From positions 62,001-126,000 of the forward strand of contig NZ_BOQN01000051.1 of NCBI RefSeq assembly GCF_018332695.1: a stretch of 64,000 bases of DNA. The letters run 5' to 3'. Both the position numbers and the translations under genes were made by a program. The notes beneath the pieces are model-generated. The model saw only the letters and a list, made by a program, of their open reading frames with translations. It was not told the DNA's origin and ran no database searches. Each line of letters opens with the position of its first letter. Position 1 is the first letter of the stretch. Origin of the DNA: Paractinoplanes toevensis. Lineage in GTDB: Bacteria; Actinomycetota; Actinomycetes; Mycobacteriales; Micromonosporaceae. Shown here piece by piece: positions 34,974-43,863 of this stretch.

Positions 34974-36055
34974 ACCTCGACCTGGACCCGGGCGCGCTGG
35001 CCTTCCGGGACGAGGTGCGTGCCTGGCTCGCGGCCAACGTCCCGGCCGTCGCCCTCGAGGACGAAGCCGCGCACCGCGCCTGGGAGCGCCGGCTCGCCGC
35101 CGCCGGCCTCGCGGTGGTCTCCTGGCCCGAACGGTACGGCGGCCGGGCCGCCCCTCCGCTGCACACGCTGCTGTTCGAGGAGGAGTACCACGCCGCCCGC
35201 GGCCCGATGCGGATCGGCCAGAACGGCCTGTTCCTGCTGGCCCCGACCCTGCTGGCGCACGGCACGCCGGAGCAGTGCGACCGGATCCTGCCGCCGATGG
35301 CCCGGGCCGACGAGGTGTGGGCGCAGGCCTGGTCCGAGCCGGAGGCGGGCAGCGACCTCGCCGCCATCCGCTCCCGCGCCCACCGCACCGAGGGCGGCTG
35401 GCGGCTGTCCGGGCAGAAGACGTGGAGCAGCCGGGCCGCCGTCGCCGACCGCGCGTTCGGGCTGTTCCGCAGCGACCCCGGGGCCGACCGGCATCGCGGC
35501 CTCACCTACCTGATGTTCGACCTGCGCGCGCCCGGCGTGACCGTGCGGCCGATCCGGCAGCTGGACGGCCGTCCGGGCTTCGCCGAGATCTTCCTCGACG
35601 ACGTGTTCGTCCCCGACGCCGACGTGATCGGCTCGCCCGGCGACGGCTGGCGGGTGGCGATGAGCACCGCCGGGCACGAGCGCGGCCTGACGTTGCGGGC
35701 CCCCGGCCGGTTCGTGGCGGCGGCCCGGCGGCTGGTCGATCTGTGGCAGGAACAGGGCGACGCCGCCTCGCGAGACCGGGTGGTGGACGTGTGGATCGGC
35801 GCCCAGGCCTACCGGCTGCACGCCTTCGCCGCCCTCGACGCCCCCACCACCGAGGCCGGCCTCACCAAGCTGTTCTGGTCCGAGCTGGACGTCACCCTGC
35901 ACGAGACCGCCCTGGACGTGCTCGGCCCGCACGCCGAGGTGGACGCCGACTGGGCCGGCGGCTACCTGTTCGCCCTGGCCGGCCCGATCTACGCGGGCAC
36001 CAACGAGATCCAGCGCGGCCTCGTCGCCCAGCGGGTGCTGGGGCTGCCCCGATGA
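34970..36055 (+). CDS. fadE31: acyl-CoA dehydrogenase FadE31
   Basis: Acyl-CoA dehydrogenase of 361 aa. Features: GLAVVSWPERYGGRAAPPL, WAQAWSEPEAGSDLAAIRSRA, SGQKTWSSRAAVADRAFGLF and the C-terminal IYAGTNEIQRGLVAQRVLGLPR. It is the first of three tandem dehydrogenases as in Rv3562-3563-3564 (fadE31-32-33), which act in C/D-ring degradation. The GTG start overlaps the crotonase stop. Confidence 0.83.
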   Translation: MNLDLDPGALAFRDEVRAWLAANVPAVALEDEAAHRAWERRLAAAGLAVVSWPERYGGRAAPPLHTLLFEEEYHAARGPMRIGQNGLFLLAPTLLAHGTPEQCDRILPPMARADEVWAQAWSEPEAGSDLAAIRSRAHRTEGGWRLSGQKTWSSRAAVADRAFGLFRSDPGADRHRGLTYLMFDLRAPGVTVRPIRQLDGRPGFAEIFLDDVFVPDADVIGSPGDGWRVAMSTAGHERGLTLRAPGRFVAAARRLVDLWQEQGDAASRDRVVDVWIGAQAYRLHAFAALDAPTTEAGLTKLFWSELDVTLHETALDVLGPHAEVDADWAGGYLFALAGPIYAGTNEIQRGLVAQRVLGLPR

Positions 36056-37035
36056 GACTCGTCCCGTCGCCGGAGCAGGCCGGCTTCGCGGCCACCCTGC
36101 ACGACATGCTGTCCGCGGCCGGGGTGCCGGCGGTGGCGGACAGCTGGGCCGACGGCGACTACGCGCCCGGCCGGCGGCTCTGGTCGCGGCTGGCCGACCT
36201 GGGCGTCACCGCGCTCGCGATCCCGGCCCGCCGGGGCGGCCTGGAAGCCACCCCGGCCGATCTGGTCATCGCCGCCGAGGAACTGGGCCACCACGCCGTG
36301 CCCGGCCCGGCCGCGGAAACCCTCGCGGCCGTCCCCACCCTGTTGGCCGCCCTCGGCGCCGCAACCCTCGACGCCGGCCGGTTGTTGCCCGCGCTGGCCG
36401 CCGGGCAGGCCCTGGCGACCCTGGCCGCACCACCCTGGTTGCCGTTCGCGGCCGACGCGTGCGCCGCGGACCTCGTGCTGCTCGCCGATCGGGACACGGT
36501 CGGCCCGGCCCGCATCGGCGCCGCCCATTCCTCGATGGATCGCACGAGACGGCTCTACGAGGTGTCCCCCGCCGGGCCGATGGACAGCTGCCCGGCCGTC
36601 GATCGCGCCCTCGACCTCGGTGCGCTGGTCTGCTCCGCGCAACTTCTCGGCGCCGGCCGGGCCCTGCTGGAGGCCTCGGTGGAGCACGCGCGCACCCGGG
36701 TCCAGTTCGGCCGGCCGATCGGCAGCTTCCAGGCCGTCCAGCAGCGGCTGGCCGATGTCGCGGTCGGGCTGGAGTTCGCCCGGCCACTGGTCCACGCGGC
36801 CGCCGTCACGCTGTCCACCCGGGACCTCTCGGCCGCGAAGGTCGCCTGCTCGGACGCCGCCGGCCGGGCCGCGCGAGCGGCACTGCAGGTGCACGGCGCG
36901 ATCGGCTACACGCAGGAGCACGGCCTCGGGCGCTGGCTGACGAAGGTGCGGGTGCTCAGCCTCTCCTGGGGAACCCCGGCCGAGCACCGCGCCCGGGTGA
37001 TGGCAGAGCTGACCAAGGAGGCCGGATGGAACTGA
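36052..37035 (+). CDS. fadE32: acyl-CoA dehydrogenase FadE32
   Basis: Acyl-CoA dehydrogenase-like subunit of 327 aa, starting MRLVPSPEQAGFAATLHDML in ATGA overlap with fadE31. The C-terminal domain carries RVQFGRPIGSFQAVQQRLADVAVGLEFARP and LQVHGAIGYTQEHGLGRWL. The middle beta domain is short and divergent, as usual for the FadE32 member of the FadE31-33 group, which assembles with a partner subunit. Confidence 0.82.
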   Translation: MRLVPSPEQAGFAATLHDMLSAAGVPAVADSWADGDYAPGRRLWSRLADLGVTALAIPARRGGLEATPADLVIAAEELGHHAVPGPAAETLAAVPTLLAALGAATLDAGRLLPALAAGQALATLAAPPWLPFAADACAADLVLLADRDTVGPARIGAAHSSMDRTRRLYEVSPAGPMDSCPAVDRALDLGALVCSAQLLGAGRALLEASVEHARTRVQFGRPIGSFQAVQQRLADVAVGLEFARPLVHAAAVTLSTRDLSAAKVACSDAAGRAARAALQVHGAIGYTQEHGLGRWLTKVRVLSLSWGTPAEHRARVMAELTKEAGWN

Positions 37036-38057
37036 CCGAGGAACACCGGGCACTGCGCGACGCGGTCCGCGGCCTGCTGTCCGGCTACCCCACCCGAGCG
37101 GCCGTCGAGCAGCCGGCCGGCTACGACGCCGGCCTCTGGCAGCGGCTGTGCAAGGAGATCGGGGTAGCCGGGCTGGCCGTCCCCGAGGCCTTCGGTGGCG
37201 CCGGCGCCACCCTGCTCGAGCAGCACGTGGTGCTGACCGAGTGGGGCCGCTCCCTGACCCCCGGCCCGATGCTGGGCTGCGGCGTACTGGCCACCCAGGC
37301 CCTGCTGCGCACCGGCGACACGGAGGCCTGCGAGCGCCTGCTGCCCGGCATCTGCGCCGGCGACCGGATAGCCACACTGGTCTGGTCCGGCGACCCGGTC
37401 GCCGATGGCAGCCTCGTCGGCGAAGCCCATCAGGTGCTCGACGCCGAGAGCGCCGAGATCCTCCTGGTGCCGACGGACGCCGGCCTGTACGAGGTGGACG
37501 CGGCCGCACCCGGGGTGACCGTGCGACCCGCGGACGTCCTGGATACGACCCGGCGGCTCGCCACGGTGCGGCTGGACGGCGCACGCGCCACGAAGATCGG
37601 CGACGGCGACCTCCGGCCGTGGCTGGGCGATCTGGCCTATGTGGCGCTGAGTGCCGAACAGGTCGGTGCGGCGGCCCACGCCTTCGCGGCCACCCACGAG
37701 TACGTGCAACAGCGAGTCCAGTTCGGCCGCCCGATCGGCTCCTTCCAGGTGCTGCAGCACCGCCTGGCCGAGGCCTACCTACGCCTGGAGGCGGCGACCA
37801 CGGCGTCCTGGACCGCGGCCGAGGCCCTGGTGGCCGGCTCCGAGGACGCCCCGACCCTGGCCGCGATGGCCAAGGTGTACTGCTCGGAGGCCCTGCAGGC
37901 GATAGCCGCGGAAATGGTCCAGATGCACGGCGGCCTGGCCATCACCTGGGAACACGACGCCCACCTCTACCTGCGCCGGGCCTACGCCGACGCCCAACTC
38001 TTCGGTGCCCCCGCCGCCCATCTCGACCGGCTCGCGGCGACGCTGCTGCCCACCTGA
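37026..38057 (+). CDS. fadE33: acyl-CoA dehydrogenase FadE33
   Basis: Acyl-CoA dehydrogenase-like subunit of 343 aa overlapping fadE32 by 10 nt. Seen: EIGVAGLAVPEAFGGAGATLLEQHVVL, QQRVQFGRPIGSFQVLQHRLAEAYLRLEA, and MVQMHGGLAITWEHDAHLYLRRAY. Last gene of the fadD3 operon; gene order supports the FadE33 assignment. It likely pairs with FadE31 or FadE32 (inference from the family). Confidence 0.82.
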   Translation: MELTEEHRALRDAVRGLLSGYPTRAAVEQPAGYDAGLWQRLCKEIGVAGLAVPEAFGGAGATLLEQHVVLTEWGRSLTPGPMLGCGVLATQALLRTGDTEACERLLPGICAGDRIATLVWSGDPVADGSLVGEAHQVLDAESAEILLVPTDAGLYEVDAAAPGVTVRPADVLDTTRRLATVRLDGARATKIGDGDLRPWLGDLAYVALSAEQVGAAAHAFAATHEYVQQRVQFGRPIGSFQVLQHRLAEAYLRLEAATTASWTAAEALVAGSEDAPTLAAMAKVYCSEALQAIAAEMVQMHGGLAITWEHDAHLYLRRAYADAQLFGAPAAHLDRLAATLLPT

Positions 38058-38124
38058 GGCCGGCCGGCACCGCAGCGTCGGTTCGAGGACTGACGTGCGG
38101 CCGCGAATGCGGTAGGACTCGGTA

Positions 38125-38334
38125 ATGGGACGACGGCGGCGTGCACCAAGCGGACGCACGGTGCTGCGATGGCTTGGTTACCTGTGCGTCATCGCGGCGC
38201 TCGTGGTGATCGCGGTGTTCGGCGCACGGCTCGTCCGGCACCATCCCTACCTCGCGTTCGTCGCCGGCGCCACGACGGCCGCGTTCGTCGCGCTGAGCCG
38301 GGCGACATCGCCCAGGGGGCGGCACGCGTGGTGA
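38125..38334 (+). CDS. small single-span membrane protein
   Basis: A 69-aa protein with an Arg-rich start (MGRRRRAPSGRTVLRW) and one or two hydrophobic segments (LGYLCVIAALVVIAVFGARL and YLAFVAGATTAAFVALS). The positive N-terminus predicts a cytosolic N-end. It overlaps the next gene's start (GTGGTGA), so the two are likely co-translated. It is not related to the steroid pathway by any visible feature. Function unknown. Confidence 0.55.
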   Translation: MGRRRRAPSGRTVLRWLGYLCVIAALVVIAVFGARLVRHHPYLAFVAGATTAAFVALSRATSPRGRHAW

Positions 38335-39191
38335 CCACCGACGACACCTGGCACGAGACGGTGGAGCCGCTGATCGACGCCGCCTCCTTCATCGTCATCA
38401 TCCCGCTCGCGTACGACGGAACGCTGTGGGAGATCGATCGGATCCGGCAAGGAGGCCACCTGGGCAAGACCGTCTTCTTCATGCCGGAGCCGGCCCGCGA
38501 GCAACCGGACGGCGTCGTGGTGCCGGTGGAGGACGAGCCGTTCGGGCGCGCCGGTCTGCGATTTCAGCGGCCCCCACCGGTCCACCTGAACCTGGCTGTC
38601 GAGTGGGACCGGGCGCGGACCGTCCTCGCCGACCGGGGCATGCACCTTCCGGCCTACGCCGCGAGCGGGGCCTTCTTCACCATGACGGCGGCCGGGGAGC
38701 TGGACGAGGTACTACCGGCGCCACTCTCCGTTCTGATCCGCCGGGAGCGGTACGTGCGTGCCGCCCTGGTCCAGCTCGGTGTCGTCACCTGGACCCGGAT
38801 CCGGCCGCGAGATCCGCTCGACCTGTTGCTGCGCTGTGCCGCGTCGGGCCGCAGAACGCAGGAGTACGTCCTGATGCTCGCCATCGTCCTGTTCGCCGCG
38901 GCGGGCGACCGACCGGCCCGGCAGGCCGCGACCGCCCGGATGGCGGAGCTGACCGCGGGTGACCCCGGACTGCTCAACGCCGAACTGGCCGCGCTGGCCC
39001 ATCTGGAGGACGACCTGCGCCACTCCGGCCCGGAGTGGACCGACCGTTTCGTGCGGTCCGGTGCGCCGCGCACGCAGGTGCAGAGCCTGCTGGACCTGTT
39101 CGCCGCGGCGGAGCAGGTGCCGGGCGTCGACCGCACGCTGCTGGGCGCCGCCCGCAGCGCGCTGGACCGGGTGGTGGCCGAGCGCGGCTAG
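38328..39191 (+). CDS. hypothetical protein with 'WEI...KTVFF' motif
   Basis: Soluble-looking protein of about 287 aa; GTG at 38328 or 38331. Near the N-terminus it reads FIVIIPLAYDGTLWEIDRIRQGGHLGKTVFFMPEPAREQ. That strand-helix-strand layout recalls the Leu/Glu...KT(L/V)F(V/F)MPP segment of many actinobacterial membrane-associated proteins and of TIR/nucleotide-sensor-like folds. The rest is helix-rich, including TQEYVLMLAIVLFAAAGD. It sits between fadE33 and hsaB and converges on hsaB with a 4-nt overlap. Function is not known, and no steroid role is suggested by sequence. Confidence 0.6.
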   Translation: MVTTDDTWHETVEPLIDAASFIVIIPLAYDGTLWEIDRIRQGGHLGKTVFFMPEPAREQPDGVVVPVEDEPFGRAGLRFQRPPPVHLNLAVEWDRARTVLADRGMHLPAYAASGAFFTMTAAGELDEVLPAPLSVLIRRERYVRAALVQLGVVTWTRIRPRDPLDLLLRCAASGRRTQEYVLMLAIVLFAAAGDRPARQAATARMAELTAGDPGLLNAELAALAHLEDDLRHSGPEWTDRFVRSGAPRTQVQSLLDLFAAAEQVPGVDRTLLGAARSALDRVVAERG

Positions 39192-39751
39192 ATCCAGTCG
39201 GTGTGCCGGGGCCAGGCCAGCAGGGTGTCGACCACCTCGGGCGTCGCGCCCGGCGGCGCCGGGGCCGCGGCGCGATAACGGCCCCGGAAGAACAACAGCG
39301 GCCCGTCGGTTCCGCACTCGCCGAGGGTGAGCACCCGACCCACCACGATCTCGTGGTCGCCGCCCGGATGCACCGCCTCGAGCCGGCACTCCGCCCAGGT
39401 CAACACCCCGGTCAGGATCGGGATGCCGGCCGGGGACGGGGTCCAGGGCACGCCGGCGAACCTGTCATCCCCGCGGGCCCCGAACGCCCGGGAGATCTCG
39501 CCGTGGCCCTCGGCCAGGACGTTGACGCAGAACAGGCCGGTGTGCCGGATGCGCCGCCAGGTCTCCGAGCGGGCCTGTGGGCAGAACAGCACCAGCGGCG
39601 GGTTCAGGGACAGCGGGGCGAAGGCCTGGCAGGCGAAACCGGCCGGGCCGTCCTCGTCGGTCGTGGTGACGATGGTGACGCCGGTGCAGAAGTGGCCGAA
39701 CACGCGGCGGAACTCCGCCGGGTCGACGGCCACCGGGGCCTCAGTGTCCAC
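39188..39751 (-). CDS. hsaB: flavin reductase HsaB
   Basis: Flavin:NADH reductase component of the 3-HSA hydroxylase, 187 aa, the same length as M. tuberculosis HsaB. Motifs: RVFGHFCTGVTIVTTTDEDGPAGFACQAFAPLSLNPPLVLF and a C-terminal LLFFRGRY. It supplies reduced flavin to the monooxygenase HsaA. Last gene of hsaACDB; the GTG start overlaps hsaC by 11 nt. Confidence 0.9.
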   Translation of the reverse strand: MDTEAPVAVDPAEFRRVFGHFCTGVTIVTTTDEDGPAGFACQAFAPLSLNPPLVLFCPQARSETWRRIRHTGLFCVNVLAEGHGEISRAFGARGDDRFAGVPWTPSPAGIPILTGVLTWAECRLEAVHPGGDHEIVVGRVLTLGECGTDGPLLFFRGRYRAAAPAPPGATPEVVDTLLAWPRHTDWI

Positions 39752-40643
39752 CGTGGGCGAACCGGTGGCCCCACACGCTGTGTGCGGTGGTCTGGCGGGC
39801 CACCCAGGTGTGGTCGTCCACGGTCCGGCCGCCGAAACCGTATTCGATGTCGAAGCCGCTCGGGGTGCGCACGTAGAACGAGATCATGTCGTCGTTGGCG
39901 TGCCGGCCGAGGGTGGAGATCAGTGGGGCCTTGTTCTTGGCGCAGCGGTCGATGGCCAGGCCCACGTCGTCGATCGTTGCGGTCTCGGTCATCAGGTGGA
40001 TGAGGCCGCTGGGGGCGGGGATGGGGGCCAGGGCGACGCTGTGGTGCCGGGGATTGCAACCGAGGAAGCGCATCCACAGTGGCTCGTCGGTGTGCGGCAG
40101 GCCGATGTGCTCGGGGACCAGCCGCATCGTGTCGCGCAGCCGGAAGCCGAGGATCTCGGTCCAGAACCGCAGCGAGGCCTCGTCGTCGAAGGCCGGCAAC
40201 ACGATGTGGCCCATGCCCTGCGAACCGGTGACGAACCTGGTCCCGTACGCGCTGAGCGCCGGCCGGGTGTCGAGCGCCGCGCCGCAGAAGAACTCGAGCC
40301 GGTTGCCGGCCGGATCGTCGACAGCGACCAGCTGCGCCACCCGGCGGTCGGCGAGTTCGTCGGCACCCGCCGGTTTGACCGCGACGCCGGCCTCCTCGAA
40401 AACAGTGACCAGCTGCGCGAACGACAACGGTGAGGCAAGCTCCCAGCCGCTGGCGGCCAGCCGGTCGCGGTCGCCGGGCACCACCACGATGCGCGCGGGC
40501 AGGTCGTCCATGCGCAGGTAGACGGCGGTCGGGTCGGGGCCGCGGCCCTCGACCATGCCGAGCACCTTGACGCCGAACTCCCGCCAGGCGGGCACGTCGG
40601 TGGCCTCGACGCGCAGGTAGCCGAGGGATCGGATGAGGCTCAC
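39741..40643 (-). CDS. hsaC: iron-dependent extradiol dioxygenase HsaC
   Basis: Extradiol catechol dioxygenase of 300 aa, exactly the length of mycobacterial HsaC. Two glyoxalase-fold domains; Fe(II) ligand regions are seen in QGMGHIVLPAFDD, RHHSVALAP and FDIEYGFGG, with HANDDMISFYV between the last two. It meta-cleaves the catechol 3,4-DHSA (ring A) to 4,9-DSHA. GTG start overlaps the hsaD stop by 4 nt. Confidence 0.92.
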   Translation of the reverse strand: MSLIRSLGYLRVEATDVPAWREFGVKVLGMVEGRGPDPTAVYLRMDDLPARIVVVPGDRDRLAASGWELASPLSFAQLVTVFEEAGVAVKPAGADELADRRVAQLVAVDDPAGNRLEFFCGAALDTRPALSAYGTRFVTGSQGMGHIVLPAFDDEASLRFWTEILGFRLRDTMRLVPEHIGLPHTDEPLWMRFLGCNPRHHSVALAPIPAPSGLIHLMTETATIDDVGLAIDRCAKNKAPLISTLGRHANDDMISFYVRTPSGFDIEYGFGGRTVDDHTWVARQTTAHSVWGHRFAHGGH

Positions 40644-41452
40644 GGCCTGTCCCCTTCCAGGAAGTCGAATGCGAGGCGGTTGAACTCGTCGAACTTCTCC
40701 AGGTGCGCCCAGTGGCCGCAGCCGCCGAAGACGTGCAGCCGGCAGCGGCGGATCAGCTTGAGCGCGACCAGCGCGCCGTCGAGCGGGTTGACCCGGTCTT
40801 CGCGGCCCCACACCAGCAGCACCTCGTTGCGCAGCCGGTGGGCGTCCCGCCAGAGCAGGCCGTCGGAGAACCGCGCGGGATCGGTGAACGAGGCGCCCAT
40901 CTCGCGCAGGGCGCGAAGGGCGCCCGGGGTGGTGGCGGCGGCCAGACGTTCATCGATCAGCTCGTCGGTGATCAGGGAGGGATCGAAGACGAGGGTACGG
41001 AGGAACGCCGCCAGCCGTTCCCGGGTGGGACCGGCCCCGAACGCGCCGAGCCGCTTGACGCCCTCGGTGGGGTCGGCGGCGAACACGTTGAGGCTGAGGC
41101 CGCCCGGTCCCATCAGCAGCAGCCGACCGGCCCGCGACGGGTGCCGGAGCGCGAACCGGACCGCGGTCCCGCCGCCGAGCGAGTTGCCGACCAGGTCGAC
41201 CCGCTCCAGGCCCAATTCGTCGAGCAGCGCGGCGAGGGCGTCGGCCGAGTGCGTGAAGTACTGCGTTGTCAGCTGCCCGAGTTCGGAGCCGCCGTAACCG
41301 GGTTGGTCGACGGCGAGCGTGTCGAAGCGTTTGGCGAAGGCGGGGATCGTACGCCCGAAGTTGCTCTGGGCCGAAGCCCCCGGCCCGCCGCCGTGCAGGA
41401 GGACCACGGGGTTGGCGCCGGCCGGGCCGGCGCGATGGAAGTGGAGTGTCAT
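40640..41452 (-). CDS. hsaD: meta-cleavage product hydrolase HsaD
   Basis: Alpha/beta hydrolase of 270 aa. The catalytic Ser is in VGNSLGGGTAVRFALRHP, Asp in WGREDRVNPLDGALVALK and His in GCGHWAHLEKFDEFNRL; the oxyanion segment is VVLLHGGGPGASAQSNF. HsaD cleaves 4,9-DSHA into HIP and 2-hydroxyhexa-2,4-dienoate. It starts directly at the first strand (MTLHFHRAG), about 20 residues shorter than M. tuberculosis HsaD. No upstream in-frame start in the 8-nt gap to hsaA would restore those residues. Confidence 0.92.
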   Translation of the reverse strand: MTLHFHRAGPAGANPVVLLHGGGPGASAQSNFGRTIPAFAKRFDTLAVDQPGYGGSELGQLTTQYFTHSADALAALLDELGLERVDLVGNSLGGGTAVRFALRHPSRAGRLLLMGPGGLSLNVFAADPTEGVKRLGAFGAGPTRERLAAFLRTLVFDPSLITDELIDERLAAATTPGALRALREMGASFTDPARFSDGLLWRDAHRLRNEVLLVWGREDRVNPLDGALVALKLIRRCRLHVFGGCGHWAHLEKFDEFNRLAFDFLEGDRP

Positions 41453-41460
41453 CGACGGCC

Positions 41461-42636
41461 TCAGATCATCGCGTCGGCGACGGACAGGCCGAACTCGCCG
41501 CGCCCGTACATGGACAGGGCCCGTTCGGGGTCGTTGATGGCGTGCACCCGGCCGGCGTGCGCGTCGCGCCAGAAGCGCTGGATCGGGTGGCTCGTGTAGA
41601 TCGCCCGGCCGCCGGAGTTCTCGAAGAGCCGGTCGACCGCCTGGATCGCCAGTTCGGTGCCGTGCACCTGGTCGCGACGCACCCGCAGGCGCAGCCGCAT
41701 GGGCAGTTTCTCGCCCGCGGTGACCAGCGCCATCAGCTCGGTCATGTTCGCGGTCAGGGCGAGCCAGGCGGCGTCCACGTCGGCCGCGGCCCGGGCGACC
41801 CGCACCTGCGAGTAGGGGTCCTCGGCGGCGCGCACCCCGGCGTACGCGGCGCGGACCCGCTCCCGCATGTAGGTGACGTGCGCGTCGTACGCCCCGGTGG
41901 CCATGCCGATGATCGGCGTGGTGATCGTGTACGGGAAGATCGAGCCGTACGGAATCCGGTAGAGCGGCGCCTGGTTGAGTTCCTGGCCGGGGCCGAAGCA
42001 GCGGGCGGTGTCGCCGAAGCTGAGTGAACGGTAGGCCGGGACGAACGCGCCGGGCACCACGATGTCGTTGCTGCCGGTGCCGCGCAGCCCGATGGTGTGC
42101 CAGACGTCCTCGATGGTGTAGTCGGCCGCGGGCACCAGAAACGTACGGAAGTCGGCCGGCGTGCCGTCCTCGCCGGGCGGGACGATGCCGCCGAGCAGCA
42201 CCCAGCTCGCGTGGTCGCTGCCGGAGGAGAAACTCCAGCGCCCGCTCACCCGGTAGCCGCCGTCGACCGCCTGGATCTTGCCGGTGGGCGCGTAGGACGA
42301 GGACATCAGCGTGCCCGGGTCGTCGCCCCAGACGTCCTGCTGGGCCTGGTCGGGGAAGAGCGCGAGCTGCCAGTTGTGCACGCCGATCACCGAGGCGATC
42401 CAGCCGGTCGAGCCGCACGCCGCGGCGATGTCGCGCACGCAGCCGAAGAACGTGGTGGGGTCGGCCTCGAAGCCACCGAACCGGGCCGGCTGCAGCAGCC
42501 GGAAGAAACCGGTCGCGGCGAGGGACTTGACCGTCTCGGCGGACACCTGCCGGCGATCCTCCGCCTCCTGCGCCCGATCTCGTAGAACCGGTAACAACTC
42601 CCGCACGCCCGACACGACCGCTTCGGTGCCCTCCAT
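41461..42636 (-). CDS. hsaA: 3-HSA hydroxylase oxygenase HsaA
   Basis: Flavin-dependent monooxygenase of 391 aa with an acyl-CoA dehydrogenase fold. Seen: GFFRLLQPARFGGFEADPTTFF, CGSTGWIASVIGVHNWQLALF, SGRWSFSSGSDHASWVLLGG and C-terminal TSHPIQRFWRDAHAGRVHAIND. It hydroxylates 3-HSA to the catechol 3,4-DHSA using FMNH2 from HsaB. First gene of hsaACDB; GGAGGG lies 6 nt before the ATG and a perfect KstR box 46 nt upstream. Confidence 0.92.
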   Translation of the reverse strand: MEGTEAVVSGVRELLPVLRDRAQEAEDRRQVSAETVKSLAATGFFRLLQPARFGGFEADPTTFFGCVRDIAAACGSTGWIASVIGVHNWQLALFPDQAQQDVWGDDPGTLMSSSYAPTGKIQAVDGGYRVSGRWSFSSGSDHASWVLLGGIVPPGEDGTPADFRTFLVPAADYTIEDVWHTIGLRGTGSNDIVVPGAFVPAYRSLSFGDTARCFGPGQELNQAPLYRIPYGSIFPYTITTPIIGMATGAYDAHVTYMRERVRAAYAGVRAAEDPYSQVRVARAAADVDAAWLALTANMTELMALVTAGEKLPMRLRLRVRRDQVHGTELAIQAVDRLFENSGGRAIYTSHPIQRFWRDAHAGRVHAINDPERALSMYGRGEFGLSVADAMI

Positions 42637-42682
42637 GAGATCCCTCCGCTGGCTTGGCTGGCGAACTGGACGGTCCCTATAC

Positions 42683-42696
42683 TAGAACACGTTCTA
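42683..42696. promoter_or_regulatory. KstR operator between hsaA and kshA
   Basis: TAGAACACGTTCTA is a perfectly symmetric KstR box between the divergent hsaACDB and kshA-kshB operons (46 and 33 nt from the two starts). One site can serve both ring-degradation operons. Confidence 0.9.
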
Positions 42697-42729
42697 CCTA
42701 ACGGGCTACGCCCAAGCGGGAGGCGACAG

Positions 42730-43863
42730 ATGAGCGACGGCGCAGCAGCACGCAGGATCGACAGCGGGGTCCTGCCGGCCAGGTTCGCCCGCGGCTGGCA
42801 CTGCCTGGGCCTGGCCGACTCCTTCCGGGACGGCAAGCCGCACGCCGTCGAGGCGTTCGGCACCAAACTCGTGGTCTTCGCCGACTCGGCCGGCACGCTG
42901 CACGTGCTCGACGGCTACTGCCGGCACATGGGCGGGGACCTGACGATGGGCACGATCAAGGGCGACGAGGTGGCCTGCCCGTTCCACGACTGGCGCTGGC
43001 GGGGCGACGGCCGCTGCGCCTCGGTGCCGTACGCGCATCGGGTGCCGATGCGCGCCCGCACCCGGTCCTGGCACGCCCAGGAGCAGAACCGGCAACTGTT
43101 CGTCTGGCACGACCCGCAGGGCGCCCCACCCCCGCCGGACGTCGTGATCCCGCGGATCGAGGGCGCCTTCTCCGACGAGTGGAGCACCTGGACCTGGGAC
43201 TCGATCCGGATCGAGGGCGCCAACTGCCGCGAGGTGATCGACAACGTCGTCGACATGGCGCACTTCTTCTACATCCACTTCGCCTTCCCGACGTTCTTCA
43301 AGAACGTCCTCGAAGGCCAGGTGGCGGCGCAGTTCCTGCAGACCCGGCCGCGGCCGGACGTGCCGATCACCGCGAAGCAGTCGGGCGACACGACGTTGCG
43401 CTCGGAGGCGGCCTACTACGGCCCCTCCTACATGATCGATTACCTGTTCAACAACTATCACGGGTTCGAGATCGAGTCCGTGCTGATCAACTGCCACTAC
43501 CCGGTCACGCCCAACTCGTTCGTGCTGCAGTGGGGCGTCATCGTCAAGCGATTGCCCGGCCTGACCAGCGAGCAGGCGGCCAAGGCGGCGGCGAAGTTCG
43601 CCAAGAGCATCGGGATCGGCTTCGAGCAGGACGTGGAGATCTGGAAGAACAAGAGCCGGATCGACAACCCGCTGCTGTGCGCCGAGGACGGCCCGGTCTA
43701 CCAGCTGCGCCGGTGGTACGAACAGTTCTATGTGGACGTCGAGGACGTCACCGACGACATGGTGGCCCGCTACGAGTTCGAGGTCGACACCACCCGGGCC
43801 GTCGAGACCTGGACGGCCGAGGTGGAGGAGAACCTGGCACGTCAGGCGGGACCGGCGGCATGA
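42730..43863 (+). CDS. kshA: 3-ketosteroid 9alpha-hydroxylase oxygenase KshA
   Basis: Rieske non-haem iron oxygenase of 377 aa. The Rieske [2Fe-2S] ligands are C64, H66 (YCRHMGGD), C83 and H86 (CPFHDW). The mononuclear iron motif reads NVVDMAHFFYIH (D175, H178, H183). KshA hydroxylates C9 of AD/ADD-type steroids, which with KstD opens ring B. GGGAGG precedes the ATG. The reductase gene kshB follows in the same operon after one small gene, unlike M. tuberculosis where kshA and kshB are apart. Confidence 0.93.
   Translation: MSDGAAARRIDSGVLPARFARGWHCLGLADSFRDGKPHAVEAFGTKLVVFADSAGTLHVLDGYCRHMGGDLTMGTIKGDEVACPFHDWRWRGDGRCASVPYAHRVPMRARTRSWHAQEQNRQLFVWHDPQGAPPPPDVVIPRIEGAFSDEWSTWTWDSIRIEGANCREVIDNVVDMAHFFYIHFAFPTFFKNVLEGQVAAQFLQTRPRPDVPITAKQSGDTTLRSEAAYYGPSYMIDYLFNNYHGFEIESVLINCHYPVTPNSFVLQWGVIVKRLPGLTSEQAAKAAAKFAKSIGIGFEQDVEIWKNKSRIDNPLLCAEDGPVYQLRRWYEQFYVDVEDVTDDMVARYEFEVDTTRAVETWTAEVEENLARQAGPAA

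Noticed and set aside
42592..42605. KstR-like TAGAACCGGTAACA in the hsaA 5' coding region
   Set aside because: The core is GTA rather than GTT and it lies inside hsaA; the perfect box at 42683-42696 explains the promoter.
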